Positions 1-8,599 are shown, counted from the first letter of the stretch. The stretch: DNA of 64,000 bases from Bacillus sp. V2I10 (GCF_030817055.1 NZ_JAUSYV010000001.1:4178001-4242000), one strand, 5' to 3'. Translations and numbers: made by a program. The notes: generated by a model not told the origin, from the sequence alone.

Positions 1-26
1 ACTTTTGACTCGTTAATATTTGCCAT
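1..26 (-). CDS. 5' end of an unidentified gene downstream of ssuE
   Basis: Only the first eight codons lie in the window (M-A-N-I-N-E-S-K), read leftwards from an ATG at 26-24. A good ribosome binding site (GGGAGG at 35-40) sits upstream, and the ssuE-like gene ends 23 bases earlier on the same strand, so the two probably share a transcript. The product cannot be named from eight residues. A partner of an SsuE-type FMN reductase is often a flavin-dependent monooxygenase, but that is inference only. Confidence 0.5.
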
Positions 27-49
27 CCGCTTTTCCTCCCTGTTCCTTT

Positions 50-604
50 TTACTTCAATTCAGCAGAGCTTTTTAAGTTTGAAGCAATTTCTATAAACTG
101 TTTAAATTGAACCGTTACTTTTGACTGAACCTCTTCATCTTTAATTGGGGTTCTGAGGTCAGACTTATCCACAAACTTATCTAAGACATAGACGCCTTTT
201 AATATGGTCTGGGCACTTAAAGCGGCCAGCAGAGGTTTCAAAGAATAATCAATCGCAAGCAAATGTGCCCCGCTTCCTCCAACCATCAAAGGAAACACAG
301 GTTTATCCTTTAATATATCCTGGGGAAGAAGATCCAGCAGGGTTTTTAAAGCCCCAGAATAAGCAGCCTTATAAACAGGAGATACGATAATGACACCGCT
401 TGCCCCCTTTAGTTCCTGTATAAACTGCAGAATGGACGGATGATCGTAAATGCCGCGGATCAGCACCTCAGGCTCAAAATCAAGAACTGAGATTTCTTTT
501 ATTTGAATTTCCTTCTGCTCAGCTTCCCTCTTCAAGTAGTTTGTCAGAATGGAAGATCTGGATTCTGACGACGGACTCCCCGATATGGCAACGATATAAC
601 TCAT
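50..604 (-). CDS. ssuE: NADPH-dependent FMN reductase, SsuE family
   Basis: This 184-residue protein has the flavodoxin-like fold expected of FMN reductases. The N-terminal strand is followed by a phosphate-binding loop (SGSPSSESRS, residues 8-17), and a second flavin-contact segment is SPVYKAAYSG (about 75-84). Length and motifs fit the SsuE family, which supplies reduced FMN to two-component monooxygenases that release sulfite from sulfonates. The gene starts at ATG behind AGGGTGG and is probably co-transcribed with the truncated gene at the left edge. A sigma-A-like promoter and a leader hairpin lie upstream. The exact substrate pathway is inferred; the reductase could serve another monooxygenase. 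Confidence 0.8.
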   Translation of the reverse strand: MSYIVAISGSPSSESRSSILTNYLKREAEQKEIQIKEISVLDFEPEVLIRGIYDHPSILQFIQELKGASGVIIVSPVYKAAYSGALKTLLDLLPQDILKDKPVFPLMVGGSGAHLLAIDYSLKPLLAALSAQTILKGVYVLDKFVDKSDLRTPIKDEEVQSKVTVQFKQFIEIASNLKSSAELK

Positions 605-633
605 GTTTTACCACCCTTTCTTTGATAAGCATA

Positions 634-673
634 AAGGCTCCAATTCTCGCTTAGAAGCAAGATCTGGAGCCTT
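634..673 (-). promoter_or_regulatory. Hairpin in the 5' leader of the ssuE-like gene
   Basis: A perfect 9-bp inverted repeat (AAGGCTCCA at 634-642, TGGAGCCTT at 665-673) lies between the predicted promoter and the start codon. No T-run follows it on the minus strand, so it does not look like an inherent terminator. It could be an mRNA-stabilising stem or a protein-binding site. The function is unknown. Confidence 0.45.
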
Positions 674-717
674 CGGTTTTCCGATTAGCAAATCAACTAT
701 TTTTTTAATTGTCTGTA

Positions 718-746
718 TTTTATAATACATTAATCCGATAAGTCAA
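718..746 (-). promoter_or_regulatory. Sigma-A-like promoter for the ssuE-like gene
   Basis: On the minus strand a -35 TTGACT (741-746) is followed after 16 bases by TATAAA (719-724). It is about 115 bases upstream of the start codon and leaves room for the leader hairpin. Confidence 0.5.
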
Positions 747-790
747 CTAGGTTTTTATTTTTTTATAAATTTATCCAATAAAAAAAACAT

Positions 791-815
791 GTTATCCTTC
801 AAAGTGAAGGATAAC
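791..815. terminator. Terminator after the peptidoglycan-binding gene
   Basis: A perfect 10-bp stem (GTTATCCTTC at 791-800 with GAAGGATAAC at 806-815) has A and T tracts on its two sides. It lies just after the stop of the peptidoglycan-binding gene (minus strand) and could work in both directions. Confidence 0.8.
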
Positions 816-823
816 ACGCTTTT

Positions 824-1222
824 TTAGTATCTGGCAGTTGATAAGCAATAATATGTATCCTTGCCCACAATTCCGTCAGCAGCAAGGCCTTTGTCAGCCT
901 GAAAGTCCTTTACAGCCCGTTCTGTCTGGATTCCGAAGATCCCATCAGCAGCGCCAGGTGAATAGCCTAGGCATGCAAGCGTTCTTTGAATGCTTGCTAC
1001 ATAAGATGATTTGTTGCCTGAATAGCCATTTTTAACGATAAAGGAAGTGCTGAAATCAATAACAGTGTTGCTTAGGACTACTCCGCAAATGGATACTCCA
1101 GATTTAACATATCCTTTGTCCGAAGTATTGATTATCCATTGATACCCTTCTGTTTCTGAACGTGTACTTCCTGACCATGAACTTCTTCCATTGCATGAAT
1201 ACGCTTTTGCATCTAATGACAT
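824..1222 (-). CDS. Peptidoglycan-binding domain protein
   Basis: The 132-residue protein has a PG_binding_1 domain in its C-terminal half (about residues 73-130), with the typical sequences SIQRTLACLGYSPGAADGIFG and DGIVGKDTYYCL (first one shortened here to its recognisable core). This domain binds cell-wall peptidoglycan and usually accompanies a hydrolase, but no catalytic domain is present. The N-terminal 70 residues are not recognised and no signal peptide is visible, which is odd for a wall-binding protein. The ATG start has a strong AGGGGGA site in front. It could act during sporulation or cell lysis, or be a remnant of a larger enzyme. Confidence 0.65.
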   Translation of the reverse strand: MSLDAKAYSCNGRSSWSGSTRSETEGYQWIINTSDKGYVKSGVSICGVVLSNTVIDFSTSFIVKNGYSGNKSSYVASIQRTLACLGYSPGAADGIFGIQTERAVKDFQADKGLAADGIVGKDTYYCLSTARY

Positions 1223-1376
1223 TCTCTTTTCCCCCTGAAAAATCGATCATTCAGTTCTGCTGACCCGACTGCACTTGGGTGATTCCCATATGTATGAGTC
1301 CATGTTTTTAGAACTGTACTATAGGTACGAGTCACTAGACAAAAAGTTTCACTTTTTTCAGGAAAAATGAACCAAT

Positions 1377-2810
1377 TTATTTATTTTTAATTGTTCGCTG
1401 TGTAAACAGACTTCCAGCAACATAGGCACAAAATGAAATCAGAATCGGAAGCACAACAGTGTGCATGCCAAGTGCATTTGGATGAAGCCGGTCAAGCAGA
1501 ATATATGAACCCATTCCAAAAATCATGGAAGATACGGCACCGTATTTATTCCCTTTGCTCCAATATAAACCGAAAACAACTGGCCATATAAAGACCGACT
1601 CGAGTCCTCCGAACGAAAACAAGTTCAGCCAGATCAGCAGTTCAGGCGGGCTTAGGGCAAACAGAACAACAGAAATCCCTATCACGCTTGTTACCCAGAA
1701 GCTTGTCTTTTTCACCTGATTTTCCGTTGCTTCAGGCTTAATGTAGTTCAAATAAATATCCTTCACAATCGCTGAGCTGACCAAAATCAGCAGCGAATCT
1801 ACTGTCGACATAATTGCGGCCATCGGTGCAGCAAGCACTAGTCCTGCAAGCAAAGGCGGCAATACGTTCAGCGTCAGCATCGGCATCACTTGATCTCCTA
1901 TATCTACACCAGGGAGGATCGGCCGTGCAAAAACACCAATTAAATGCATGCCTAGCATAATAAATCCGATCACAACTGTACCGATAATAATCGCTCTATG
2001 CATTGAACGAGAATCTTTATAAGACATCGCTCTGACAGTAATTTGCGGAAGGCCGACGACACCAACTCCAACCAGGATCCAAAAAGAAGAAACATAGAGC
2101 GGAGTCAAATCCCGCTCAGCCCCGTATGGAGAAACAAGATTTGGATTTTCTGCCACAAGCTCTGCCATAATGTTTGAGATTCCGCCGCCTGCAATAATTG
2201 TAGCCACCAGCAGGACAAGCGTCCCCACAAACATAATGACACCTTGAACTGCATCTGTCAGAGCTACGGCCCTGAATCCACCAATAATGACATAAACAAG
2301 TACGGACACGGCAAAAATGAACAAGGCTGTTGTATATGATAGCCCGGTCAGTGATTCTATCAATCTTGCTCCGCCAACCCATTGAGCTGCCATTGCTGAA
2401 AACAGAAAAACAATGATGCTGATGGCTGAAATAATGACGACCGCATGGCTCTTATATCTTTCCTTTAAAAAATCAATCAGCGTAATCGCCTTGTACTGCC
2501 GTGCCATAATCGCAAACTTTTTCCCAAGCACCATCAGCACAAAATAACCTGTTGCAAGCTGAGCCATGGATAAGAGCACCCATCCAAGTCCTCTTGTATA
2601 TGCAACGCCAGGTCCTCCAATAAAGCTGCTTGCGCTTCCATATGTTGCAATCATCGTCATCGCAAGCACAAATCCCCCGAGCTGCCTTCCGCCAAGAAAA
2701 TACTCCTGCAAAAAGGAGTCTGCGGATTTCACATAACGGTTCGCCCAAAAGCCGATGAAGAAAATGAGGATTAGAAACAGCAATAATGGTAATATAACTG
2801 CCCAATTCAC
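1377..2810 (-). CDS. panF: Sodium/pantothenate symporter PanF
   Basis: This 477-residue membrane protein belongs to the sodium:solute symporter (SSS) family and matches PanF in length and layout. About thirteen hydrophobic segments are visible. The N-terminal part has the family features YFLGGRQLGGF (about 38-48) and ATYGSASSFIGGPG (about 55-68), and a later segment reads AAPMAAIMSTVDSLL, a conserved SSS motif. It would import pantothenate, the coenzyme A precursor, with sodium. Its start overlaps the stop of the YhdT-like gene by four bases (ATGA), so the two are translationally coupled, as in many bacteria. Specificity is inferred from family resemblance. Confidence 0.85.
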   Translation of the reverse strand: MNWAVILPLLLFLILIFFIGFWANRYVKSADSFLQEYFLGGRQLGGFVLAMTMIATYGSASSFIGGPGVAYTRGLGWVLLSMAQLATGYFVLMVLGKKFAIMARQYKAITLIDFLKERYKSHAVVIISAISIIVFLFSAMAAQWVGGARLIESLTGLSYTTALFIFAVSVLVYVIIGGFRAVALTDAVQGVIMFVGTLVLLVATIIAGGGISNIMAELVAENPNLVSPYGAERDLTPLYVSSFWILVGVGVVGLPQITVRAMSYKDSRSMHRAIIIGTVVIGFIMLGMHLIGVFARPILPGVDIGDQVMPMLTLNVLPPLLAGLVLAAPMAAIMSTVDSLLILVSSAIVKDIYLNYIKPEATENQVKKTSFWVTSVIGISVVLFALSPPELLIWLNLFSFGGLESVFIWPVVFGLYWSKGNKYGAVSSMIFGMGSYILLDRLHPNALGMHTVVLPILISFCAYVAGSLFTQRTIKNK

Positions 2811-3085
2811 CTTTGATCACCTTCTTCCTCATCCTCAAACGATACTTCCTTAAAAAAGAATTTCACGCAGATGATGACAAGTGCGATCATAACAAGAAAA
2901 CCAAAAACACAGCTGTAAAAAAACCACTCTGGCAATCCGAGGATGTAATTATATTTCTCAGGGTCACCCGAACCAAGCCCATAGGCGAAGCCAAACCACC
3001 AAATAAAATTAAAAAGAACAAGACCAATTCCGATTTTGGCTTCTCTATGGGCAATTTTAAAACGAATATCTTCTTTTTTCTTCAT
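2807..3085 (-). CDS. yhdT: YhdT family (DUF997) small membrane protein
   Basis: A 92-residue protein with two hydrophobic segments (roughly 20-40 and 52-75) and an acidic C-terminus. The sequence FNIWWFGFAY-like stretch (FNFIWWFGFAYGLG) and YILGLPEWFF are typical of YhdT/DUF997, which is nearly always encoded beside panF. I chose the ATG at 3085 because AAAGGAG lies seven bases upstream; an upstream in-frame start at 3154 lacks a ribosome binding site. The gene overlaps panF by four bases. It is probably an accessory or stability subunit of the symporter, which is inference from gene pairing. Confidence 0.75.
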   Translation of the reverse strand: MKKKEDIRFKIAHREAKIGIGLVLFNFIWWFGFAYGLGSGDPEKYNYILGLPEWFFYSCVFGFLVMIALVIICVKFFFKEVSFEDEEEGDQR

Positions 3086-3660
3086 CCCATATCTCCTTTT
3101 AGCACAGTTCGCAAATCTAGTATTTATTATATCTGTCTTTTGGAGAATATTCATTACAGATTTTCATGTTCATTTTTTCACAAAAACAGTTTTAAAACCC
3201 TTTGGAATGGGGAAATGTTCTTAGAGGTTTGCTTCAAAAACACAAAAATCTGCAAAACACGGTTCTTTTCTGCCAATTACAATTTTGTTAAAAAGCTCTT
3301 AATGAACAGACATTACCTGCTCAGGTAGTGTATACTGTTGAAGTGCCTTATTCAGAAGACCATCACAATCCCCCGCATCCGAGCAGAATGTCCGCGCTGC
3401 AAGACAAACACATAACCAAACATCCATCCAGATGTAAATTGCCTGAATCAATGTTCAGACAGCTTAGTGTTCATGAGGAAATAATAGCTAAGTGAGAATG
3501 ATTAGTTAACGTATTTTATTAACGCAATCTTTAAGGGTTAGTTACTATTGCTTCATAAAAAAAGAGATAAAATGAATTGTTGGTTTTGCATGTTTTTGTG
3601 TTTTCCAATTGAAGTAAAGCCCTCTGCGAATCTATCAAAGATGGGAGTTTTTATTTTAAT
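3086..3660. other. Divergent intergenic region between yhdT and the BCCT gene
   Basis: About 575 bases with no convincing gene. It should hold the promoters of both divergent units, but I could not find a -35/-10 pair with good spacing. A weak candidate for the BCCT gene is the AT-rich stretch around 3542-3573 (TAAAAT at 3568-3573). An open frame of 55 codons at 3328-3495 lacks a ribosome binding site. Confidence 0.4.
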
Positions 3661-5196
3661 ATGAAAAATGTTTCAGCTGTATTTTACGTGTCAGCTGCCA
3701 TTTTGACATTTCTCGTTTTGGTCGGTGTTTTTGCACCATCATCTCTTGAAAGTGTCACAGGCAGTATGCAAGGATTTATTACAGATAAGTTTGGATGGTA
3801 TTATCTGATAATCGTTACCGTGTTTGTTTTTGTTTGTTTATATCTTCTGGTAAGCCCGATTGGCCGGATAAAACTTGGGAAGCAGGAGGATAAGCCTGAG
3901 TTTTCACGCCCAACCTGGCTTGCAATGCTCTTTAGTGCGGGGATGGGAATTGGTCTTGTATTCTGGGGAGCGGCTGAACCGATTAGTCACTATGCATTAA
4001 GTTCTCCAACTGGTGAAACAGGCACAGATCAGGCAATTCGCAATTCCATGAGATTCACCTTTTTCCATTGGGGTGTCCATGCATGGGCCATTTATGGAAT
4101 CGTAGCACTTGTTCTTGCTTACTTTACTTTCCGAAAAGGTGAGCCTGGATTAATCAGCGCAACACTAAAACCAATTATCGGGCGCCATGCAAATGGACCA
4201 ATTGGTAAAGCGATCGACGTAATCGCGGTTATCGCAACTGTCATCGGGGTAGCGACTACTCTTGGTTTTGGAGCAGTTCAAATCAACGGAGGTTTATCCT
4301 TCTTATATGGTATCCCTTCAAACATGGCCGTTCAATTTATAATTGTTGCTGTGTTTACCATTCTTTTCATCCTTTCTGCACTGAGCGGACTTGGTAAAGG
4401 GATTAAAATCTTAAGTAACGCAAACATGGTTTTAGCTTTTGCACTCTTTATTTTAATGTTCATTTTTGGGCCCACGCTCTTTACGCTTAATCTTTTTACA
4501 GACACGATTGGAACGTACCTGCAAAATATATTGAACATGAGTTTCCGCATCTCGCCTCTCAATGAAGAAAACCGCAGCTGGATCAATGGCTGGACGATTT
4601 TCTACTGGGCATGGTGGATTGCATGGTCTCCTTTTGTTGGTATCTTTATCGCCCGTGTATCTAAAGGAAGAACCATTCGGGAATTTGTCGTATTCGTCTT
4701 GCTCATCCCATCACTAATCGGATTTATCTGGTTCTCAACTTTTGGCGGATCTGCTATCTTGCTTGAGCATGAGGGTGTAGCTAAGATTTCAGCACTTGCA
4801 ACAGAAGAATCCCTTTTCGGTGTATTTGAGAATTACCCGATGAGCACTATTCTTTCTATTATTGCTATGCTGTTAGTCAGTACGTTCTTCATCACATCAG
4901 CTGACTCTGGTACATTTGTTCTCGGTATGATGACAACAAACGGCTCGCAAAATCCAAGCGGCAGCGTGAAAGTGATCTGGGGAGTATTCCTTGCTGCAAT
5001 CGCATTAGTCCTCCTATATTCAGGCGGATTACAGGCTCTTCAGAACACGATGATCATTGCGGCTCTGCCGTTCTCAGTCATTATGGCCCTTATGACCATC
5101 AGCTTAATAAAAGCTTTAACAAAAGAGGCGAAAGAACTGGGCATGAATCAAGTGCCAGTTAAAAAACCAAAGAAAAAAGCAGAAACTCCGGCCTGA
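3661..5196 (+). CDS. opuD: Glycine betaine transporter, BCCT family (OpuD-like)
   Basis: The 511-residue protein has twelve predicted membrane segments and the BCCT hallmarks: a glycine-rich GMGIGLVFWGAAEP segment (about 94-107) and a tryptophan-rich segment WAWWIAWSPFVGIF in the middle (about 316-330) that forms the betaine-binding box. Such carriers use sodium to import glycine betaine or related osmoprotectants. Length fits OpuD of Bacillus. The ribosome binding site (GGGAG) is rather far, 13 bases, from the ATG. The gene is alone between a long upstream region and a strong terminator. Substrate (betaine, choline or carnitine) cannot be settled from sequence. Confidence 0.85.
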   Translation: MKNVSAVFYVSAAILTFLVLVGVFAPSSLESVTGSMQGFITDKFGWYYLIIVTVFVFVCLYLLVSPIGRIKLGKQEDKPEFSRPTWLAMLFSAGMGIGLVFWGAAEPISHYALSSPTGETGTDQAIRNSMRFTFFHWGVHAWAIYGIVALVLAYFTFRKGEPGLISATLKPIIGRHANGPIGKAIDVIAVIATVIGVATTLGFGAVQINGGLSFLYGIPSNMAVQFIIVAVFTILFILSALSGLGKGIKILSNANMVLAFALFILMFIFGPTLFTLNLFTDTIGTYLQNILNMSFRISPLNEENRSWINGWTIFYWAWWIAWSPFVGIFIARVSKGRTIREFVVFVLLIPSLIGFIWFSTFGGSAILLEHEGVAKISALATEESLFGVFENYPMSTILSIIAMLLVSTFFITSADSGTFVLGMMTTNGSQNPSGSVKVIWGVFLAAIALVLLYSGGLQALQNTMIIAALPFSVIMALMTISLIKALTKEAKELGMNQVPVKKPKKKAETPA

Positions 5197-5219
5197 TGGC
5201 TTGGAGCTTCTGCTTTTTT
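5173..5219 (+). terminator. Terminator of the BCCT transporter gene
   Basis: A long stem pairs AAAGCAGAAACTCC with GGAGCTTCTGCTTT, followed by a T-run at 5214-5219. The stem includes the last codons and the stop codon. Confidence 0.85.
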
Positions 5220-5307
5220 CAATTGTTTTTCACTTATAAAAGGGTGTTTTTTCAGGTATACCCTTTTCCATGTTTTTAAATAAATAGTGCAGTTAATTTA
5301 TCACTTC

Positions 5308-5688
5308 CTATATCATATTAACCCCATCTTTGCGAACGAATTTTATCGTATATTCTTCACCTTGATTAAATTGTTTACAAAAAGTATCTGCTTTGGCTTT
5401 ATCGCCAGTTTCATAGCTGAAATCCATTTCCAGGTAATCGTCATTCAAAACACAATGAAAAACGCCATCTATTTCAGAAACTGCTTTATTGTCTACATTT
5501 ATCGTTCTTTCACCTTCTGAGACAGGAATAAGTTTATTAATGGATAGTCCTGCAATGACTAAAATGAGGGCAATGGTTAGAACAATGATTGTTTTCTTTT
5601 TTTCATAACCAACGAATAGCATAAAGATACCAAGTCCAATGAAACCGAGTGTGACAGCGTAAAGGATAAGTGTAAAAATATAGACCAT
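5308..5688 (-). CDS. Hypothetical two-helix membrane protein
   Basis: A 126-residue protein with two N-terminal hydrophobic helices (about 4-26 and 33-52) and a C-terminal soluble part of about 70 residues (DGVFHCVLNDDYLEMDFSY) that would face outward. I do not recognise the family. The start codon is supported by a run of G (GGGGGG) eight bases upstream. It stands alone between the BCCT gene and an ECF sigma factor gene; no operon partner is evident. The soluble part looks like a small beta-rich extracytoplasmic domain, but this is only a guess. Confidence 0.6.
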   Translation of the reverse strand: MVYIFTLILYAVTLGFIGLGIFMLFVGYEKKKTIIVLTIALILVIAGLSINKLIPVSEGERTINVDNKAVSEIDGVFHCVLNDDYLEMDFSYETGDKAKADTFCKQFNQGEEYTIKFVRKDGVNMI

Positions 5689-5822
5689 ATCTTTTCCCCC
5701 CTTCTTACAACTACTAATACTATTCAGCCGCGTTAAAGTTTCATTTTTCTGATAATTATTTCCATCTTTTTTTAGATATATGTTCTTGAAATAGAACTAG
5801 ACCCTAACACTTCGGAATTAAA

Positions 5823-5860
5823 AAAAGAGGATGAACTCCCATGAGTTTTCATCCTCTTTT
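5823..5860 (-). terminator. Terminator of the first ECF sigma factor gene
   Basis: A 13-bp stem (AAAAGAGGATGAA at 5823-5835 with TTCATCCTCTTTT at 5848-5860) begins at the stop codon and is followed on the minus strand by a T-rich tract. Confidence 0.85.
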
Positions 5861-6410
5861 ACAGCGCAGCCTTCAATTCCTTTCGCGCTCTATGTATTTT
5901 TGTTTTAACAGTCGATAGGTTCAAAGAAAGATACTCTGCAATCTCCTGATCTTTCATTTCCAAAAAAAGTTTTAGCGTCATTATTTCTCTGTAGTCGGAT
6001 TTAAGCGCAGAAACCAGCAGCTTCGTCTTCTCTTTTAACAGCGTATAGTCAATCGTATCCTCAATCAGTTCCCTGCCGTCCGCTATCAGCTGCTCCTCAA
6101 TCGAGATCTCGTTTCTCTTCTTTCTTAAAAACAAATCAATTGCCGTTCTCCTCGCTATGGCGGAGAGCCAATTTTTCAGCTTCTCTTTTTCAAATATCGT
6201 ATCCATCTTCATAAAAGCCTTAAGAAAGGTTTCCTGGGCAATATCCTCAGCCAAATGGGGATCCTTTGTCATCCGCAGTGCAATCCGGTATATCACCGTA
6301 TAATAAGTTTGATATATATCATTAAAAGTAGTCTGTTTACATCCTATAGCTGCTGGGGGCATGAATGACTCACCCGTCTTTCTAGTATTCTCGTTAAATT
6401 TACTTTCCAT
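5859..6410 (-). CDS. ECF-type RNA polymerase sigma factor
   Basis: The 183-residue protein has the two domains of group IV sigma factors. Region 2 (about 30-95) includes DPHLAEDIAQETFLKAF, the conserved core-binding helix, and NWLSAIARRTAIDLFLRKKR. Region 4 (about 125-180) ends in the helix-turn-helix EIAEYLSLNLSTVKTKIHRARKEL. No adjacent anti-sigma gene is visible, so how it is held inactive is unclear. The start lacks a clear ribosome binding site and a shorter start at MPPAAIG (residue 17) is possible. Target promoters are unknown. Confidence 0.8.
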   Translation of the reverse strand: MESKFNENTRKTGESFMPPAAIGCKQTTFNDIYQTYYTVIYRIALRMTKDPHLAEDIAQETFLKAFMKMDTIFEKEKLKNWLSAIARRTAIDLFLRKKRNEISIEEQLIADGRELIEDTIDYTLLKEKTKLLVSALKSDYREIMTLKLFLEMKDQEIAEYLSLNLSTVKTKIHRARKELKAAL

Positions 6411-6758
6411 GTCATGATTATATGTCAGCTTATCGTATGTTGAAAGGAAACTTTTTCTTAAGATTTTTTAAAGAATTTTTAAGATTTGCCTATTAGTCAT
6501 TTTTTTTAGGGAAAAAAGAATAAACTACTCTCCTGATTGAGTCGGTATAGAGAAACAGACCTCAGCTTTTGACTTATTTTATAAAAATAATGGTCTGAAA
6601 GGTCACAAATCGCTGTGGGGTGGTCAGAAACTCGGGGCGAGCGGTCAAAACAATGCATTACATCTATCTGAGCCACCGATTCTTGCCTTAAAAGGTTATT
6701 ATTTTGCTAGGATCAAAATCGGTGATTCCTAGTGCATATTTTAAAAGGTTTTAATTAG
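6411..6758. other. Intergenic region, no gene seen
   Basis: About 350 bases of AT-rich sequence between the ECF gene and the DUF4440-type gene. No open frame with a ribosome binding site was found, and no strong terminator or promoter could be assigned. Confidence 0.4.
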
Positions 6759-7133
6759 TTATCCGTTTTCAACATCACTTACCTGCAAATCGGTTATGGT
6801 ACCTTGATGGAAAAACAATTGCCACCTGCCGTCGATCTTTTTCCAGATTGAGCTGCGAAGTGTATTTCGCTTTCTGGTTTTATCGTTTATAAAATAGGTG
6901 GATAATACAACATCCGGAGCTAAAGGATAAATTTCGTAATTATGTAAGGTCATCTCCGTCAATACTAATCCGTTTTCCAGACATTCTTTTTTATCAAACA
7001 TATAACCCGAACTGCCTATTTCAAAGAAATCATCCGCAAGTATCTTGTCCAGTTCTTCACAGCTTTCCCGCACTTCTAGACTTGTATGGCTTTTCTCTAA
7101 TTCTTTTAAATGTTCTTTTAGATGTGAGTTCAT
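6759..7133 (-). CDS. DUF4440 / SnoaL-like protein of the NTF2 fold
   Basis: A 124-residue cytosolic protein. The order of elements fits small NTF2-like proteins of the DUF4440 type: an N-terminal helix with ILADDFFEIGSSGYMFDKKE (about 31-50), a middle strand pair, and a C-terminal RSSIWKKIDGRWQLFFHQGT (about 93-112), the most typical part of the family. Members bind or isomerise diverse small molecules; no substrate can be deduced. The ATG has AGGAGGAAGAAT upstream. It appears to be a single gene. Confidence 0.7.
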   Translation of the reverse strand: MNSHLKEHLKELEKSHTSLEVRESCEELDKILADDFFEIGSSGYMFDKKECLENGLVLTEMTLHNYEIYPLAPDVVLSTYFINDKTRKRNTLRSSIWKKIDGRWQLFFHQGTITDLQVSDVENG

Positions 7134-7247
7134 TATTCTTCCTCCTTTTTATAAACATGAATCATGAACGTCATGTTATTACCTCCATAAAGTGGATTTA
7201 TCTTTAATTTACAATTGCCAATAGTAAAGTTCAATATATACACAAAA

Positions 7248-7287
7248 AAAGATACATGAGAGCCCCCACAGGCAGTCATGTATCTTT
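7248..7287 (-). terminator. Terminator of the ECF-clpP operon
   Basis: A 12-bp stem (AAAGATACATGA at 7248-7259 with TCATGTATCTTT at 7276-7287) lies just after the clpP stop and continues into a T-run on the minus strand. Confidence 0.85.
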
Positions 7288-7291
7288 CTTC

Positions 7292-7873
7292 TCATCTCGA
7301 AACAATAATCTCATCAATAATCCCGTATTCTTTCGCTTCAGCAGCACTCATGTAATAATCACGGTCAGAATCTTTTGCTACTTTTTCAATGGATTGACCT
7401 GTGCGTTCAGCGATGATTTCATTGATGTGTTCGCGAAGCTTAAGGATGCGGCGGGCGGAGATTTCAATTTCAGTTGCCTGGCCGCGTGCTCCGCCAAGCG
7501 GCTGATGAATCATGATTTCGCTGTTTGGGAGTGCAAACCGTTTTCCTTTTGTTCCGGCCAATAGCAGCATCGCGCCAAATGAAGCGGCCATGCCGGTGCA
7601 GATGGTCCTGACATCAGGCTTGATATATTGCATTGTGTCAAAAATTGCGAACCCAGCCGTAATTGATCCACCAGGGCTATTTATATAAATGGATATGTCT
7701 TTTTCGTTATCTTCTGCCGCCAAAAACAGGAGCTGGGCGACAACTACGTTTGCTACATGATCATTAATTTCATCACCAATCATGATAATGCGGTCCTTCA
7801 ATAGGCGCGAGTAAATATCATAGGAACGCTCTCCGCGCCCTGACTGTTCAATGACATATGGAATCGTACTCAT
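7292..7873 (-). CDS. clpP: ATP-dependent Clp protease proteolytic subunit (ClpP paralogue)
   Basis: The 193-residue protein has the full ClpP catalytic triad: Ser98 in GMAASFG, His123 in IMIHQPLGG and Asp172 in SDRDYYM. It would form the barrel-shaped peptidase that works with ClpX or ClpC ATPases. The serine motif reads GMAASFGAMLLLAG rather than the usual GMAASMGAFLL, which suggests a second ClpP paralogue rather than the housekeeping one. It follows an ECF sigma gene by 30 bases on the same strand, with its own strong AGGAGG site, so the two form an operon. A role in processing that sigma factor or its regulator is an attractive but untested idea. Confidence 0.88.
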   Translation of the reverse strand: MSTIPYVIEQSGRGERSYDIYSRLLKDRIIMIGDEINDHVANVVVAQLLFLAAEDNEKDISIYINSPGGSITAGFAIFDTMQYIKPDVRTICTGMAASFGAMLLLAGTKGKRFALPNSEIMIHQPLGGARGQATEIEISARRILKLREHINEIIAERTGQSIEKVAKDSDRDYYMSAAEAKEYGIIDEIIVSR

Positions 7874-7903
7874 CTGAGTTCCTCCTCGTTTCGATTTTGC
7901 AGG

Positions 7904-8599
7904 CTATGCAGCCATGCACAGAGAGGCCGAAGAAGAGAAGCTCGGTAAAGGGCGCACACTTGTAAGGATGAGCGCAGGGCTGTCAGCACCATCAAATGTA
8001 AGAATTTTCGGCAACGCCTGAAGCAAAGGAGATGGGTCCTGAAATTGCAGGGAGGTATACATCAAGTCAGAAAGCAGCTCGCGTTCTTCCTCGTCCCAGT
8101 AGGAATCAGCCTCTTCCTTATCCTTCGCTAATCGTTTCTTTGCACGGAACAAAGCGGATTTAATCGAAGTCTCGGACGTCTCAAGCATTTCTGCAAGCTC
8201 TTTGGACTGAAATTGAAATCCTTCTTTCAGGAGAAAAAGGACTGCTTGCTTTGGGGTACACTTCGCCACTAAATGATCAATCATTGCTGAAAGTTCATTC
8301 ATTCGTGATGCATGATCCCTTGCACTCAGCTCAGGAAGCTCGCCAAGAGATTCTTTTTTCCTTTTTCGAATCAAATCGACCCAATGATGATACGCCATTT
8401 TATTCAAAAGGGCAGAACTGATTTTTTCTTGCTCGTATTTAAGAATCGCTTTTAGCATCACATCCTGGGCTACATCTTCCCCGTCATGTTTATTTTGGGT
8501 CAGAAACTGACAATATTGCTGTAATTTTGGGTAGTGCTCAAGTATTTCAAACGCTTGCCAATCCTGTTTTTTAATGTCTGACAGCCTGTTACCGTGCAT
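7904..8599 (-). CDS. ECF-type sigma factor with C-terminal extension
   Basis: The 231-residue protein has sigma region 2 (about 20-85; DGEDVAQDVMLKAILKYEQ, then HHWVDLIRKRKKE) and region 4 (about 110-165; QFQSKELAEMLETSETSIKSALFRAKKRL). About 60 further residues follow region 4, ending in a serine-rich tail, which is longer than a minimal ECF factor. No anti-sigma gene is adjacent. The start has AAAAGGAG seven bases upstream. The next gene is a clpP paralogue. The C-terminal extension may be a built-in regulatory part, as in several ECF groups; this is inference. Confidence 0.8.
   Translation of the reverse strand: MHGNRLSDIKKQDWQAFEILEHYPKLQQYCQFLTQNKHDGEDVAQDVMLKAILKYEQEKISSALLNKMAYHHWVDLIRKRKKESLGELPELSARDHASRMNELSAMIDHLVAKCTPKQAVLFLLKEGFQFQSKELAEMLETSETSIKSALFRAKKRLAKDKEEADSYWDEEERELLSDLMYTSLQFQDPSPLLQALPKILTFDGADSPALILTSVRPLPSFSSSASLCMAA

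Noticed and set aside
600..625. T-box-like AGGGTGGT near the ssuE start
   Set aside because: No antiterminator/terminator pair or specifier structure; it serves as ribosome binding site.
3328..3495. Open frame of 55 codons from GTG in the yhdT/BCCT intergenic region
   Set aside because: No ribosome binding site and no recognisable sequence; chance is likely.
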